A DNA stretch of 64,000 nucleotides, taken from assembly GCA_964553135.1 (NCBI GenBank), contig CAZKJL010000002.1, positions 124,001-188,000 on the forward strand. The letters are read 5' to 3'. Shown piece after piece: positions 26,198-33,496 of the stretch. The notes under the pieces were generated by a model. It saw only the letters and a list, made by a program, of their open reading frames with translations, had not been told where the DNA came from and made no database searches. Every line of letters starts with the position of its first letter. Within the stretch, counting starts at the first letter, position 1. A program made the translations under genes and the position numbers. This DNA comes from CAZKJL01 sp964553135 (GTDB taxonomy: Bacteria; Patescibacteriota; Gracilibacteria; Peribacterales; Peribacteraceae).

Positions 26198-27597
26198 GCG
26201 CCCCACGCGGAGTGGAACACTCCCTCTTTATCCGTGCGCGTGTACGTGTGCGCGCCGAAAAAATCGCGCTGCGCTTGCGTGAGATTTTGCGGCAAGCGTG
26301 CCGTACGCAGTCCGTCGAAGTACGACAGCGAAGCGGTCATGGCGGGGAGCGGAATGCCGGCAAACACGGCGCCGCTCACGACTTTGCGCCATTTGGCGTG
26401 ACGTGCTTGGAACAGCGGCAGAATGTTCGGGGCCAGAATCAGGTTGGGCAGCTTCGGGTCGGCGCGGAACGCGGCCTCGAATTCTTTGAGGAGGGTGGAG
26501 CGAATGATGCAGCCGCCTTTCCAAATGCGGCAGACTTCGGCCAAGTCCACGGTCCAACCGTGCGTCCTCGCGGCTTCGGCGATCATGGCCATGCCCTGGG
26601 CGTAGGAACAAATCTTGCTGAGGAACAGCGCGTCTTTGAGGGCACGCACCGTCAGTTTTATGTTCTTGAACTCGAGCGGGCCCACCGTTGTTTCCGCCGA
26701 CGTGCGCAGCGTCTTCAGTGAGGACATGAGGCGTCCGTCCACGGCGGCGGTGATGGTGGGGATGCCGATCCCCAAGTCCATCGCGGTCTGCGTCGTCCAC
26801 TTGCCCGTACCTTTTTGCTTGGCTTCGTCTTTCACCATGTCGATGAGGTCGTTTTGCGTGCCCTGATCGTCTTTCTTCAGGAAGATCGATGCCGTGATTT
26901 CGATCAAAAATGATTTGAGTTCTTTGCCGCGGTTCCAAAGCCGGAACGTCTCGGCGATCTCGGCGTTGCTCAGTTTGAGCACCGATTTCATCAAATGGTA
27001 CGTCTCGGCGATGAGCTGCATGTCGCCGTACTCGATGCCGTTGTGGACCATCTTCACGAAGTGACCGCTGCCGCCTTGGCCGAGGAGCGAGACGCATTTG
27101 CCGCCGCCTCCGTCCTTGGCGGCCATTTTTTTGAGAAGCGGTTCCAGGCGTCCGTAGGCTTCGGGGCTGCCGCCGGGCATCATGCTGGGTCCCAGAAGCG
27201 CTCCTTCTTCGCCGCCCGAAACGCCCATGCCCAGATACGCGATTCCTTTCGATGAGAGAGCTTTTTCGCGACGTTCCGTGTCGGCGAACAGGCTGTTGCC
27301 TCCATCGATGATGGCATCACCGGCAGCAAGCAGGGGCACAAGTTCATCAATCACGGCGTCTACGGCAGCACCGGCGTTCACCATCAAGAGAATCGATCGC
27401 GGAGCCGGCAGCTTGGCGACCAATTCGGCCAGCGTATGGCACGCCAGAAACGTCGCTTCCGTTCCATGTGCCCGCATGAATTCGTCGGTCTTCTCGGTCG
27501 TGCGGTTGTACACCGCGACGGTGGCGCCGTTACGAGCGGCGTTGCGAGCCAGGTTGGCTCCCATGACGCCGAGGCCGATGAGTCCGAGATGCTGCAT
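26194..27597 (-). CDS. gnd: 6-phosphogluconate dehydrogenase (decarboxylating)
   Basis: 467 residues, full length. Oxidises 6-phosphogluconate to ribulose 5-phosphate with NADP+. N-terminal GLIGLGVMGANLARNAARNG dinucleotide fold with YNRT, IIDGGNS, GMGVSGGEEGAL, MVHNGIEYGDMQLI with the catalytic Lys region, and the C-terminal helical dimer domain. Downstream of transaldolase by 5 nt, making a pentose-phosphate operon. Confidence 0.96.
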   Translation of the reverse strand: MQHLGLIGLGVMGANLARNAARNGATVAVYNRTTEKTDEFMRAHGTEATFLACHTLAELVAKLPAPRSILLMVNAGAAVDAVIDELVPLLAAGDAIIDGGNSLFADTERREKALSSKGIAYLGMGVSGGEEGALLGPSMMPGGSPEAYGRLEPLLKKMAAKDGGGGKCVSLLGQGGSGHFVKMVHNGIEYGDMQLIAETYHLMKSVLKLSNAEIAETFRLWNRGKELKSFLIEITASIFLKKDDQGTQNDLIDMVKDEAKQKGTGKWTTQTAMDLGIGIPTITAAVDGRLMSSLKTLRTSAETTVGPLEFKNIKLTVRALKDALFLSKICSYAQGMAMIAEAARTHGWTVDLAEVCRIWKGGCIIRSTLLKEFEAAFRADPKLPNLILAPNILPLFQARHAKWRKVVSGAVFAGIPLPAMTASLSYFDGLRTARLPQNLTQAQRDFFGAHTYTRTDKEGVFHSAWGA

Positions 27598-27602
27598 GTG
27601 GA

Positions 27603-28244
27603 TTATTGTTGGACTTTGGCCCAGTCGTCTTGGAATTTCTTGAGACCGGCATCCGTCAATTGATGCTTGGGTAATTCCAGCATCACGCCGTAGGGCATCG
27701 TGCCGATATGAGCTCCCATCAGCGCAGCACGGTGCACATGCGCAACGTTGCGGATGGATGCGACCAGAACCTCCGTCTTGATATCGAAATGGCGGTACGC
27801 CTGGAGGATCTCCTCCACGACTTTCATGCCGTCTTCGCCGATGTCATCCAGCCTGCCGACGAACGGGCTCACGATCGTTGCGCCTGCCTTGGCTGCAAGA
27901 AGCGCTTGCTCGACGGAGAAAATCAACGTGGTGTTCGTCCTGATTCCTTTTTTCTTGAAATGCGAGAGCGCCTTGAGGCCCTCCACTGTCATCGGAACTT
28001 TCACGTACACGTTCTTGTGCCACGATGCGTATTCCTCGCCTTGCTTGATCATGCCCGGTGCGTCCGTGGCGGTGACTTGCGCACTGACGCAGGGAACGTG
28101 TTTGCACATTTCCAGAATCGTCGGTTTGAATTCCTTTCCTTCTTTGGCGACGAGCGAAGGGTTCGTCGTCACGCCGTCCAGCACTCCCCAAGCTGCTATC
28201 TCGGCCACTTGAGCCGTATTCGCGGTGTCCAAAAAGAGTTTCAT
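27603..28244 (-). CDS. tal: Transaldolase, short (TalC/FSA-like) type
   Basis: 213 residues, the short subfamily with one barrel. Transfers dihydroxyacetone units between sugar phosphates (or acts as fructose-6-phosphate aldolase). MKLFLDTANTAQV at the start, GVTTNPSLVAKEG, the Schiff-base Lys in NVYVKVPMT, GIRTNTTLIFS, SPFVGRLDDIG. The start at 28244 is the family start; a 32-residue extension in frame is not conserved-looking. First gene of the operon with gnd. Confidence 0.93.
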   Translation of the reverse strand: MKLFLDTANTAQVAEIAAWGVLDGVTTNPSLVAKEGKEFKPTILEMCKHVPCVSAQVTATDAPGMIKQGEEYASWHKNVYVKVPMTVEGLKALSHFKKKGIRTNTTLIFSVEQALLAAKAGATIVSPFVGRLDDIGEDGMKVVEEILQAYRHFDIKTEVLVASIRNVAHVHRAALMGAHIGTMPYGVMLELPKHQLTDAGLKKFQDDWAKVQQ

Positions 28245-28273
28245 GCGAGATTGGAGGGGAGGAGGCAGTCGTG

Positions 28274-28281
28274 AGTATACT
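28274..28281. promoter_or_regulatory. Shared palindromic -10 for divergent genes
   Basis: AGTATACT reads TATACT on both strands and lies between tal (leftward) and the cupredoxin gene (rightward, ATG 28297). Both transcripts could use overlapping -10 elements, so initiation in the two directions would be mutually exclusive. Confidence 0.45.
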
Positions 28282-28296
28282 GCCAACGCTTCATTC

Positions 28297-28731
28297 ATGA
28301 AATTCCAGAACACCCTCATCGTCGGCGTCATGCTCCTCATCGGTGCCGTCGCCGTGGGTGAGCGCGTTTATGACACCGTGTGGCCCGAGCCCATCGAAGA
28401 TCGTTCACCCCGTTTCGAGGGCGGCCAGCCGGCCGAACCGGTCGTTCCGAGTGACGCCACGGTCCGCATCGACATGGTGCCCGATGCGTTCGAGCCCGAG
28501 CACGTGACGGTGCAGAAAGGACAGAAAGTCTGTTGGGTGAACAACGATACCGACGGCAGATGGCCCGCATCGAACGTCCATCCCACGCACGAAGTGTATT
28601 CGGCGTTCGATCCCAAAGGTCCGGTACGCCCGGGCGAGACGTGGTGCTTCACGTTCGACAAAGTCGGTTCGTGGGTGTTCCACGATCATCTGCTCCCCGA
28701 ACTCACGGGCTCCGTTCTGGTTCAGGAATAG
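28297..28731 (+). CDS. Membrane-anchored cupredoxin-like protein
   Basis: 144 residues: N-terminal hydrophobic anchor (TLIVGVMLLIGAVAVG), a short linker and a cupredoxin beta-sandwich (about 50-144) with VTVQKGQKVCWVNNDT, NVHPTHEVY and SWVFHDHLLPELTGSV. As in the SLH-cupredoxin of 7358, the ligand block is HDHL rather than the usual HCxxHxxM, so it lacks the type-1 Cys. Two other Cys (CWVN, TWCFTF) may form a disulfide or replace a ligand. Probably an outer-face metal or electron-transfer protein. Confidence 0.75.
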   Translation: MKFQNTLIVGVMLLIGAVAVGERVYDTVWPEPIEDRSPRFEGGQPAEPVVPSDATVRIDMVPDAFEPEHVTVQKGQKVCWVNNDTDGRWPASNVHPTHEVYSAFDPKGPVRPGETWCFTFDKVGSWVFHDHLLPELTGSVLVQE

Positions 28732-28736
28732 TTCTC

Positions 28737-29342
28737 ATGCCAGCCGCCACACGTACGCCGCGCACGTCGACCGAACACCGCATGATGACGGTGGGTATCG
28801 ATGAAGCGGGCAGAGGAGCGCTCGCCGGTCCCGTCGTGGCCGCAGCATGCATTCTTCCCAAGAAAACTCGCTTTCCCGTGCGCATCGCCGACAGCAAAAA
28901 GATGACCCCGAAGGAGCGCGAGGAGTCGTACGCGTGGCTCGTGAAGAACTGCACCTACGGCGTCGGCATGGCCGATGCCAAGACCATCGACAACATCGGC
29001 ATCCTGGCCGCCACCGAGCGCGCGATGCAGGAGGCGGTGCGCGTCGTCTCCAACGTTCACTCCGATTTATATTTGCTCGTCGACGGACGCGACGCGTTTT
29101 GGTTCGATCATCCGCACAGCTCCATCGTGCGCGGTGACGAATCCGAGCCCGCCATCGCGGCGGCATCCATCATCGCCAAAGTCACGCGCGACATGTTCAT
29201 GACGGAGCTGCACGTCGTGGATCCTTCCTACGGCTTCGACGTCCACAAGGGTTACGGCACGGCCGAACATTACGCGGCGATCAAAAAAACCGGCGTCTGC
29301 CCGGTGCATCGCAGAACCTTCTTGCGCAGTCTTATTTCGTAG
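28737..29342 (+). CDS. rnhB: Ribonuclease HII
   Basis: 201 residues. Removes RNA from RNA/DNA hybrids. GIDEAGRGALAGPVVAA carries the first catalytic Asp-Glu, DSKKMTPKERE and LLVDGRDAF carry conserved acidic residues, SIIAKVTRD and YGFDVHKGYGT follow. The start is the ATG at 28737 just behind the cupredoxin stop; the first 15 residues are not conserved, and the methionines at MMTVGIDEAG are possible alternatives. The 3' end overlaps the convergent gene by 11 nt. Confidence 0.93.
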   Translation: MPAATRTPRTSTEHRMMTVGIDEAGRGALAGPVVAAACILPKKTRFPVRIADSKKMTPKEREESYAWLVKNCTYGVGMADAKTIDNIGILAATERAMQEAVRVVSNVHSDLYLLVDGRDAFWFDHPHSSIVRGDESEPAIAAASIIAKVTRDMFMTELHVVDPSYGFDVHKGYGTAEHYAAIKKTGVCPVHRRTFLRSLIS

Positions 29343-30690
29343 ACAGTATCAACGAGGACACCACTTCTTCTTTCTCCTTACCCGTTTTCGGGTCCTTCAC
29401 TTTTCGCTTGATATCGGTTTCCCTCGATTGAGTTTTCAAGTGATCGAGCATTTCCAGGGCCGCCGTTCGCGGCATTCTTTCCGTGTCTCCCGTGGGGAAT
29501 CCGCTTTTTTCGACAATACTTTTCAGAGGGCCGTCCGGGAGCGATGCGGAGATGGTCAAGGTGTCGTTTTTCCATTCGACGTTGGTGAAAAATACGGGAG
29601 TTCCGACGAGGACCGGTGTGCCGAAAGGTGAGATGTTCGTCTTTTTGACGAGTTCCCATTTCTTGGTTCCCACCACAATCGTATTCCCGATCACCTGGAT
29701 GCGGGTGCCCAAGATCTCCGTACCTGTTTTGAATTGATCAAACGTGATGACCGCAGGAATTTCCGATGTCTTTTCGGGAGCCGGAGGCTCAACCGGAAGC
29801 GTCGGTGAGGGAGTCGGAGGGACCATCGGCGAAGGTTGCACCGGAAGGACGGGTGCCACGGGCGTCGGATTTTGCGGGAGAACGGGTTTCGTGATCGGAG
29901 GCTGCACGACTTCCGGAGCAGGAACGGTCGGCGACGGCGCGACAGGCTGCACGGGTCCCGGGAGCACCGAGGGCGGAACGTTCGTTTGCGGTGCTTGTGT
30001 GACCGGAGGTACGGAATCGGCCGGTTTTTGAACGTCGACATTCGGAGCGCTTGCGCCGAGCTCCATCAATGCCGTCATGGCCGTGGCGCTCTTGTCCCAA
30101 CCGAATTTCTTGAACATTTTTCCAAGCATGCTGTCTTTGGCGCTCGATTTCGCGATGAAGCGGGCGGCACGATAGGTCATGAAGCCCATGGCATTCCGGA
30201 AGAAATTTTTCTCTTTCTTCGGGTCGACGATATTCTTGTAATCGGCAAAAGAGAGAGCTGGTTTTTCCGGTGCTCCCACCGAAGCGGCGGGCGTTGCGGC
30301 AACGTGTTCGACGGGTTTATCGAAAGCGCTGGCTGTGGATTTGGTTCGTGCTTCGCTGACGACCGTTCTCTTTTCAGAGGCTGCGATGCTCTCGGGTGCG
30401 GAGACTGCACGTTCCGTGGTTTCCAAGCTGATTCCGGTGGCTTTGGAAAAAGCCAAGGAGGCTGCAAGTGTGCCGATCATGCTGCGAACGGATCCCTTGA
30501 GCAGCGTGCGGAGTTGCTGCAAGCGTTCGGCTCTCGCGGGGTCGCCGTTTTGCGGCATGTCCTTCAATTGAATCTGCACTTGTTCCCGCAAATCGTCGAG
30601 CTGCGCGGTGCTCAAGTCTTTTACCACATCGCCCAGCGAACGCTCACCGTCCGCCAATGATTGCACTGCTGAGAAAGCGTCAAATGCCAT
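29332..30690 (-). CDS. Hypothetical protein with long Pro-rich linker
   Basis: 452 residues, not recognised. An N-terminal helical part (1 to about 90), a variable Ala/Thr-rich stretch, a basic segment (NFFRNAMGFMTYRAARFIAKSS, about 165-205), a linker of about 100 residues dominated by Pro (235-330) and a C-terminal globular region. No signal peptide. TATAAT with a TG extension lies about 32 nt before the ATG (30720-30727), so this gene has a real leader, in contrast to many neighbours. Its 3' end overlaps rnhB. Confidence 0.6.
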   Translation of the reverse strand: MAFDAFSAVQSLADGERSLGDVVKDLSTAQLDDLREQVQIQLKDMPQNGDPARAERLQQLRTLLKGSVRSMIGTLAASLAFSKATGISLETTERAVSAPESIAASEKRTVVSEARTKSTASAFDKPVEHVAATPAASVGAPEKPALSFADYKNIVDPKKEKNFFRNAMGFMTYRAARFIAKSSAKDSMLGKMFKKFGWDKSATAMTALMELGASAPNVDVQKPADSVPPVTQAPQTNVPPSVLPGPVQPVAPSPTVPAPEVVQPPITKPVLPQNPTPVAPVLPVQPSPMVPPTPSPTLPVEPPAPEKTSEIPAVITFDQFKTGTEILGTRIQVIGNTIVVGTKKWELVKKTNISPFGTPVLVGTPVFFTNVEWKNDTLTISASLPDGPLKSIVEKSGFPTGDTERMPRTAALEMLDHLKTQSRETDIKRKVKDPKTGKEKEEVVSSLILSTK

Positions 30691-30755
30691 TTGAGGTTGG
30701 TTTGGAGTTTGTTTTCCTCATTATTATACCACAAAAATGCCCTTTCTAACAATGA

Positions 30756-30836
30756 GGTGGTGCGCCCGGCAGGACCCTTCGGAAGCTCAGGGCTAGTTTG
30801 AACCCCATGGCTTGCCATGAGGAATGAAGTGACGAA
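30756..30836. repeat. Partial tandem copy of tRNA-Arg(GCG) 3' end
   Basis: 81 bp immediately 3' of the tRNA on its strand. It repeats the 3' acceptor strand and CCA (forward TGGTGCGCCCGGCAGGA) but has 22 nt (CCCTTCGGAAGCTCAGGGCT-like) inserted in the T-loop. The insert is a palindrome-like element. A hairpin CATGGC-TT-GCCATG follows. Confidence 0.8.
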
Positions 30837-30913
30837 TGGTGCGCCCGGCAGGATTTGAACCTACGACCCCCAGCTCCGCAAGCTGATGCTCTATCCAGCT
30901 GAGCTACGGGCGC
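30837..30913 (-). tRNA. tRNA-Arg (anticodon GCG)
   Basis: 77 nt with encoded CCA. The acceptor GCGCCCG pairs perfectly with CGGGCGC; discriminator A. The anticodon loop TTGCGGA gives GCG, reading CGC and CGT. Most bacteria use an ACG tRNA modified to inosine instead. Confidence 0.92.
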
Positions 30914-30977
30914 ACGTATTTGCAGCCCGCCAAGGCTACCAGCTTCATCGTAGGCGGGCAACGCCAAACAGCGGTCT

Positions 30978-31640
30978 TTAGGCTTGAGTCGGCGTGGCGC
31001 GGGCCTTTTTCTTCTGATTCATGAAGAGGTACAAGAGTCCGCTTCCAAGAACGGCCAGAATGATGATGAGCACGTTGCCTTCGGCCATGTTGAGCAGTTC
31101 CACCGCACTCGAAGCTTGCCGGCCTCCCCACCAACCGGCCGCGCCTAAAATGAATGTTCGTGGCAATGCACCCAGGAAGCTGAAGAACAAGAATTCTTTG
31201 ACGGGGATGCGTGCGAGTCCCGCGATGATGGATACCGCCAAGGACGGCATTCCGGGAACGGCGCGGCTCGCGAAAATCAGGAACTCATCGGAACGTGATT
31301 TTTTCGTCCACGCTTGCACCTTCTCGATGGTTTTCCAATTGATCCCCAGGTATTTGCCGAATCTCTCGATGGCTACTTTTTCTCCGATACGCGCCAAATA
31401 GTAGGGGAAGAGCGAACCGATCGTCATGCCTGCCGCAGCGGGCAACATCACCTGAAACGTCAGCACCGAGACTGCAGCCCAGCCGTGCAAGCCCTTGGTC
31501 ATGAGCAGTCCCGCCGTGAACACCACGAGCGTGGATGGAATGGGAGCGATGACTTCCTCGACGATGGATGCGCCAAAAAGTCCGATGGCACCGTAGTGCT
31601 TGAGAAGCGGCCCCAAGTGAACGAGGAGTGAGTGGAACAT
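30978..31640 (-). CDS. DedA/SNARE-associated family membrane protein
   Basis: 220 residues with the DedA signature: an amphipathic glycine- and proline-bearing re-entrant part (EEVIAPIPSTLVVFTAG, then FPYYLARIGEKVAIERFGKYLGI) and the conserved RAVPGMPSLAVSIIAGLARIPVKEFLFFSFLGALPRTFILGAAGWWGG. DedA proteins translocate or flip lipids (for example undecaprenyl phosphate) in membranes. It is preceded by the tandem tRNA-Ala fragments and may be read from the tRNA promoter. Confidence 0.85.
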   Translation of the reverse strand: MFHSLLVHLGPLLKHYGAIGLFGASIVEEVIAPIPSTLVVFTAGLLMTKGLHGWAAVSVLTFQVMLPAAAGMTIGSLFPYYLARIGEKVAIERFGKYLGINWKTIEKVQAWTKKSRSDEFLIFASRAVPGMPSLAVSIIAGLARIPVKEFLFFSFLGALPRTFILGAAGWWGGRQASSAVELLNMAEGNVLIIILAVLGSGLLYLFMNQKKKARATPTQA

Positions 31641-31661
31641 AGCTGTTCTTCTTGATGAATG

Positions 31662-31825
31662 TGGTGGAGCTCAGGGGACTTTGGACCCCTTACCTCTTCC
31701 ATGCCATGGAAGCGCTCTCTGAGGTAAGAATATCGATGAAATGTGGTGGAGCTCAGGGGACTTTGGACCCCTTACCTCTTCCATGCCATGGAAGCGCTCT
31801 CTGAGGTAAGAATATCGATGAAATG
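31662..31825. repeat. Two identical 82-bp tRNA-Ala-derived tandem units
   Basis: Units 31662-31743 and 31744-31825 stand directly 3' of tRNA-Ala on its strand. Each keeps the tRNA 3' half (acceptor 3' strand, CCA, T arm, variable region, anticodon arm) but the T-loop is changed and the 5' half is replaced. The replacement creates CTTACCTC opposite GAGGTAAG, an 8-bp stem enclosing the anticodon hairpin TTCCATG/CATGGAA. So each unit could fold as a closed hairpin followed by a T-arm-like hairpin and a free GAGCTCCACCA end. Confidence 0.9.
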
Positions 31826-31901
31826 TGGTGGAGCTCAGGGGACTCGAACCCCTTACCTCTTCCATGCCATGGAAGCGCTCTACCAGATGAGCTAGAGCCC
31901 C
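31826..31901 (-). tRNA. tRNA-Ala (anticodon GGC)
   Basis: 76 nt with encoded CCA. The acceptor GGGGCTC/GAGCTCC contains the G3-U70 pair, the identity element for alanine. Anticodon loop ATGGCAT gives GGC (GCC/GCU codons). Confidence 0.94.
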
Positions 31902-31964
31902 ACGCGGGTCGACGCCGGAATACTCTACGTGGCTTTGGTTGCCGCTTCAACTGTACTTTCATGC

Positions 31965-32047
31965 GGAAACCAAAGAAACCCAGGAATCCAAGGAAACCAA
32001 GGATATCGTTGGTTTCTTTGGTTGCTTTGGTTTCTTTGATTTCTTTG
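31965..32047. repeat. Inverted nonamer array upstream of purE
   Basis: Left arm GGAAACCAA-AGAAACCCA-GGAATCCAA-GGAAACCAA, centre GGATATC, right arm GTTGGTTTC-TTTGGTTGC-TTTGGTTTC-TTTGATTTC. The two arms are approximately complementary over about 38 bp. The right arm runs directly into the TATAAT of purE, so it occupies the -35/spacer region. Confidence 0.85.
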
Positions 32048-32053
32048 TATAAT
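32048..32053 (+). promoter_or_regulatory. -10 element of purE
   Basis: Perfect TATAAT, 6 nt before the ATG at 32060. A transcript from here would start at or within one base of the start codon: a leaderless mRNA. Confidence 0.7.
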
Positions 32054-32059
32054 CGGGCC

Positions 32060-32512
32060 ATGCCCACCGTCACCTTCCTCCTCGGATCCAAAGTGGATAC
32101 CGACTTCGCAAAAAAGATCGCCGCTCTTCTCGAAGAGTACCAAGTTACGTCCGAGATCGTCGTCGCTTCGGCGCACAAAGTTCCGGAAAAAGTCGTCGCC
32201 GTCATCGAGAGACTCAACAAGCAAACCGAGCCCACGGTCGTCGTGACCTGCGTGGGTATGAGCAACGGCTTGGGTGGAGTCGTCGCCGGCAGCTGCGTGC
32301 ACCCCGTAGTGAACTGCCCGCCGCACGCGTCGCTCGAGGAATACATGGTGGACGTTCACAGCAGCCTGCGCATGCCGTCCGACGTTCCCGTGATGACGAT
32401 TTGCGGTTACAAGAATGCCGCACTCGCCACGCTCCGCATTTTGGCCGAGAGCGACAAGAAGTTGCAGAAAAAGCTCCTCGAGCGCATCAGCAAACTGAAG
32501 GCTGAGTACTAA
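32060..32512 (+). CDS. purE: Phosphoribosylaminoimidazole carboxylase/mutase, PurE class II-like
   Basis: 150 residues. The motif SAHKVPEK in place of the usual SAHRTP and the block VGMSNGLGGVVAGSCVHPVVNCPP resemble the metazoan-type class II enzyme, which carboxylates AIR with CO2 directly and does not need PurK. LGSKVDTDFAKKI is the phosphate-binding start. A purM lies at 38143-39186, the other purine genes are elsewhere. TATAAT 6 nt before ATG, leaderless. Confidence 0.88.
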   Translation: MPTVTFLLGSKVDTDFAKKIAALLEEYQVTSEIVVASAHKVPEKVVAVIERLNKQTEPTVVVTCVGMSNGLGGVVAGSCVHPVVNCPPHASLEEYMVDVHSSLRMPSDVPVMTICGYKNAALATLRILAESDKKLQKKLLERISKLKAEY

Positions 32513-32871
32513 GAGAGGAGTGCCATCTCGATGAGGAAGAACACCAGGTAGATGAGGAGTCCGATCCACCAGGTGAGGATTTCCAGAATCAAGAATAAAA
32601 ACAGCAATACGGTCGCGAATCCGAGAAACACGCCTTCGCGGAGCGACACGCCGATCTTGCGTCCGGCATCCATGCCTTCCACCGACAGACGGCTCCAAAT
32701 GGCGTAGCATACCAGCGTTGCCACGCTCGCCACCGAGAGAAACAGCGTGAGGAAGAAGAACGGCACGGCCATCGCCGTCGCCGAGAGGGGACTCACGCGG
32801 AAAATGATCACCGCGAGTGACGCCAGTGACAGCAGTGCGGCCGCTCCGATGCGTACCAGGATGGATGTCAT
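32509..32871 (-). CDS. Small four-helix membrane protein
   Basis: 120 residues starting at MTSILVRIG; about four transmembrane segments (residues 5-27, 33-57, and two C-terminal ones). No family recognised. Its ATG overlaps the stop of the upstream uracil-DNA glycosylase (ATGA at 32868-32871), so it is in the same operon, but a functional relation is not evident. Convergent with purE, overlapping it by 4 nt. Confidence 0.65.
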   Translation of the reverse strand: MTSILVRIGAAALLSLASLAVIIFRVSPLSATAMAVPFFFLTLFLSVASVATLVCYAIWSRLSVEGMDAGRKIGVSLREGVFLGFATVLLFLFLILEILTWWIGLLIYLVFFLIEMALLS

Positions 32872-33425
32872 GACAGTGTCGCGAGAAATTCCCCCAGTGC
32901 TCGGAAATCCGAGACCAGGCTGCTCCTCAGTCCTCCGTTGTGGAGTGCCGCGGCGGGATGGTAAATGGGAAACAGCGTCATCTCGTCCGTGAGCTTGAAC
33001 GGTTTGCCGTGGGAATTCGTGATGGTCTGGCTCGGGAAAAAGTGTCCGAGCGAGTGGCGCCCGAGCGTCACGATGACGCGCGGTTTCACGAGTGCGATCT
33101 CCAGCATGAGCCACGGCATGCACTGCTCCTTTTCGATGGGCTCGGGGTCGCGGTTCTCCGGCGGACGGAACTTCACGACGTTGCTGATGTACACGTCCTC
33201 GCGCTTGAGGCCGATGGACGCCAGAAGTTCGTTGAGAAAATTCCCGGATGCGCCCACGAACGGGCGCCTGAGTTCATCTTCTTTCTGTCCCGGCGCTTCG
33301 CCCACGAACATCACCGTGGCGTGCGGATTGCCTTCGCCAAGGACCGCGTTGGCCTGCTTGGCCAAATCGCAGCCTTTCCATACCGTCAGTTTTTCACGGA
33401 GCACGTCGAGCGTCAGTTGCGGCAT
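32868..33425 (-). CDS. Uracil-DNA glycosylase, family 4, lacking two cluster cysteines
   Basis: 185 residues from the ATG at 33425. VMFVGEAPGQKEDELRRPFVGASGNFLNELL is the family-4/5 active site region, and YISNVVKFRPPENRDP, RVIVTLGRHSLGHFF and PIYHPAAAL follow. Family-4 enzymes carry a [4Fe-4S] cluster on four Cys; here only two remain (C19 and C102), and the other two positions hold W16 and F86. So the cluster is probably absent. TATTCT stands 7 nt before the ATG and fixes the start against a longer frame 30 nt upstream. Confidence 0.85.
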   Translation of the reverse strand: MPQLTLDVLREKLTVWKGCDLAKQANAVLGEGNPHATVMFVGEAPGQKEDELRRPFVGASGNFLNELLASIGLKREDVYISNVVKFRPPENRDPEPIEKEQCMPWLMLEIALVKPRVIVTLGRHSLGHFFPSQTITNSHGKPFKLTDEMTLFPIYHPAAALHNGGLRSSLVSDFRALGEFLATLS

Positions 33426-33496
33426 GGTGGTCAGAATAGCAGAGAGTCGCGGCACTGGCAGTCACCCGCATCGTCCGTGTACCATGCGCTTACTCC

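Noticed and set aside
31662..31825. Extra functional tRNA-Ala genes
   Set aside because: The 5' half is missing and the T-loop is altered; they cannot form a normal tRNA, so they were annotated as tRNA-derived repeats.
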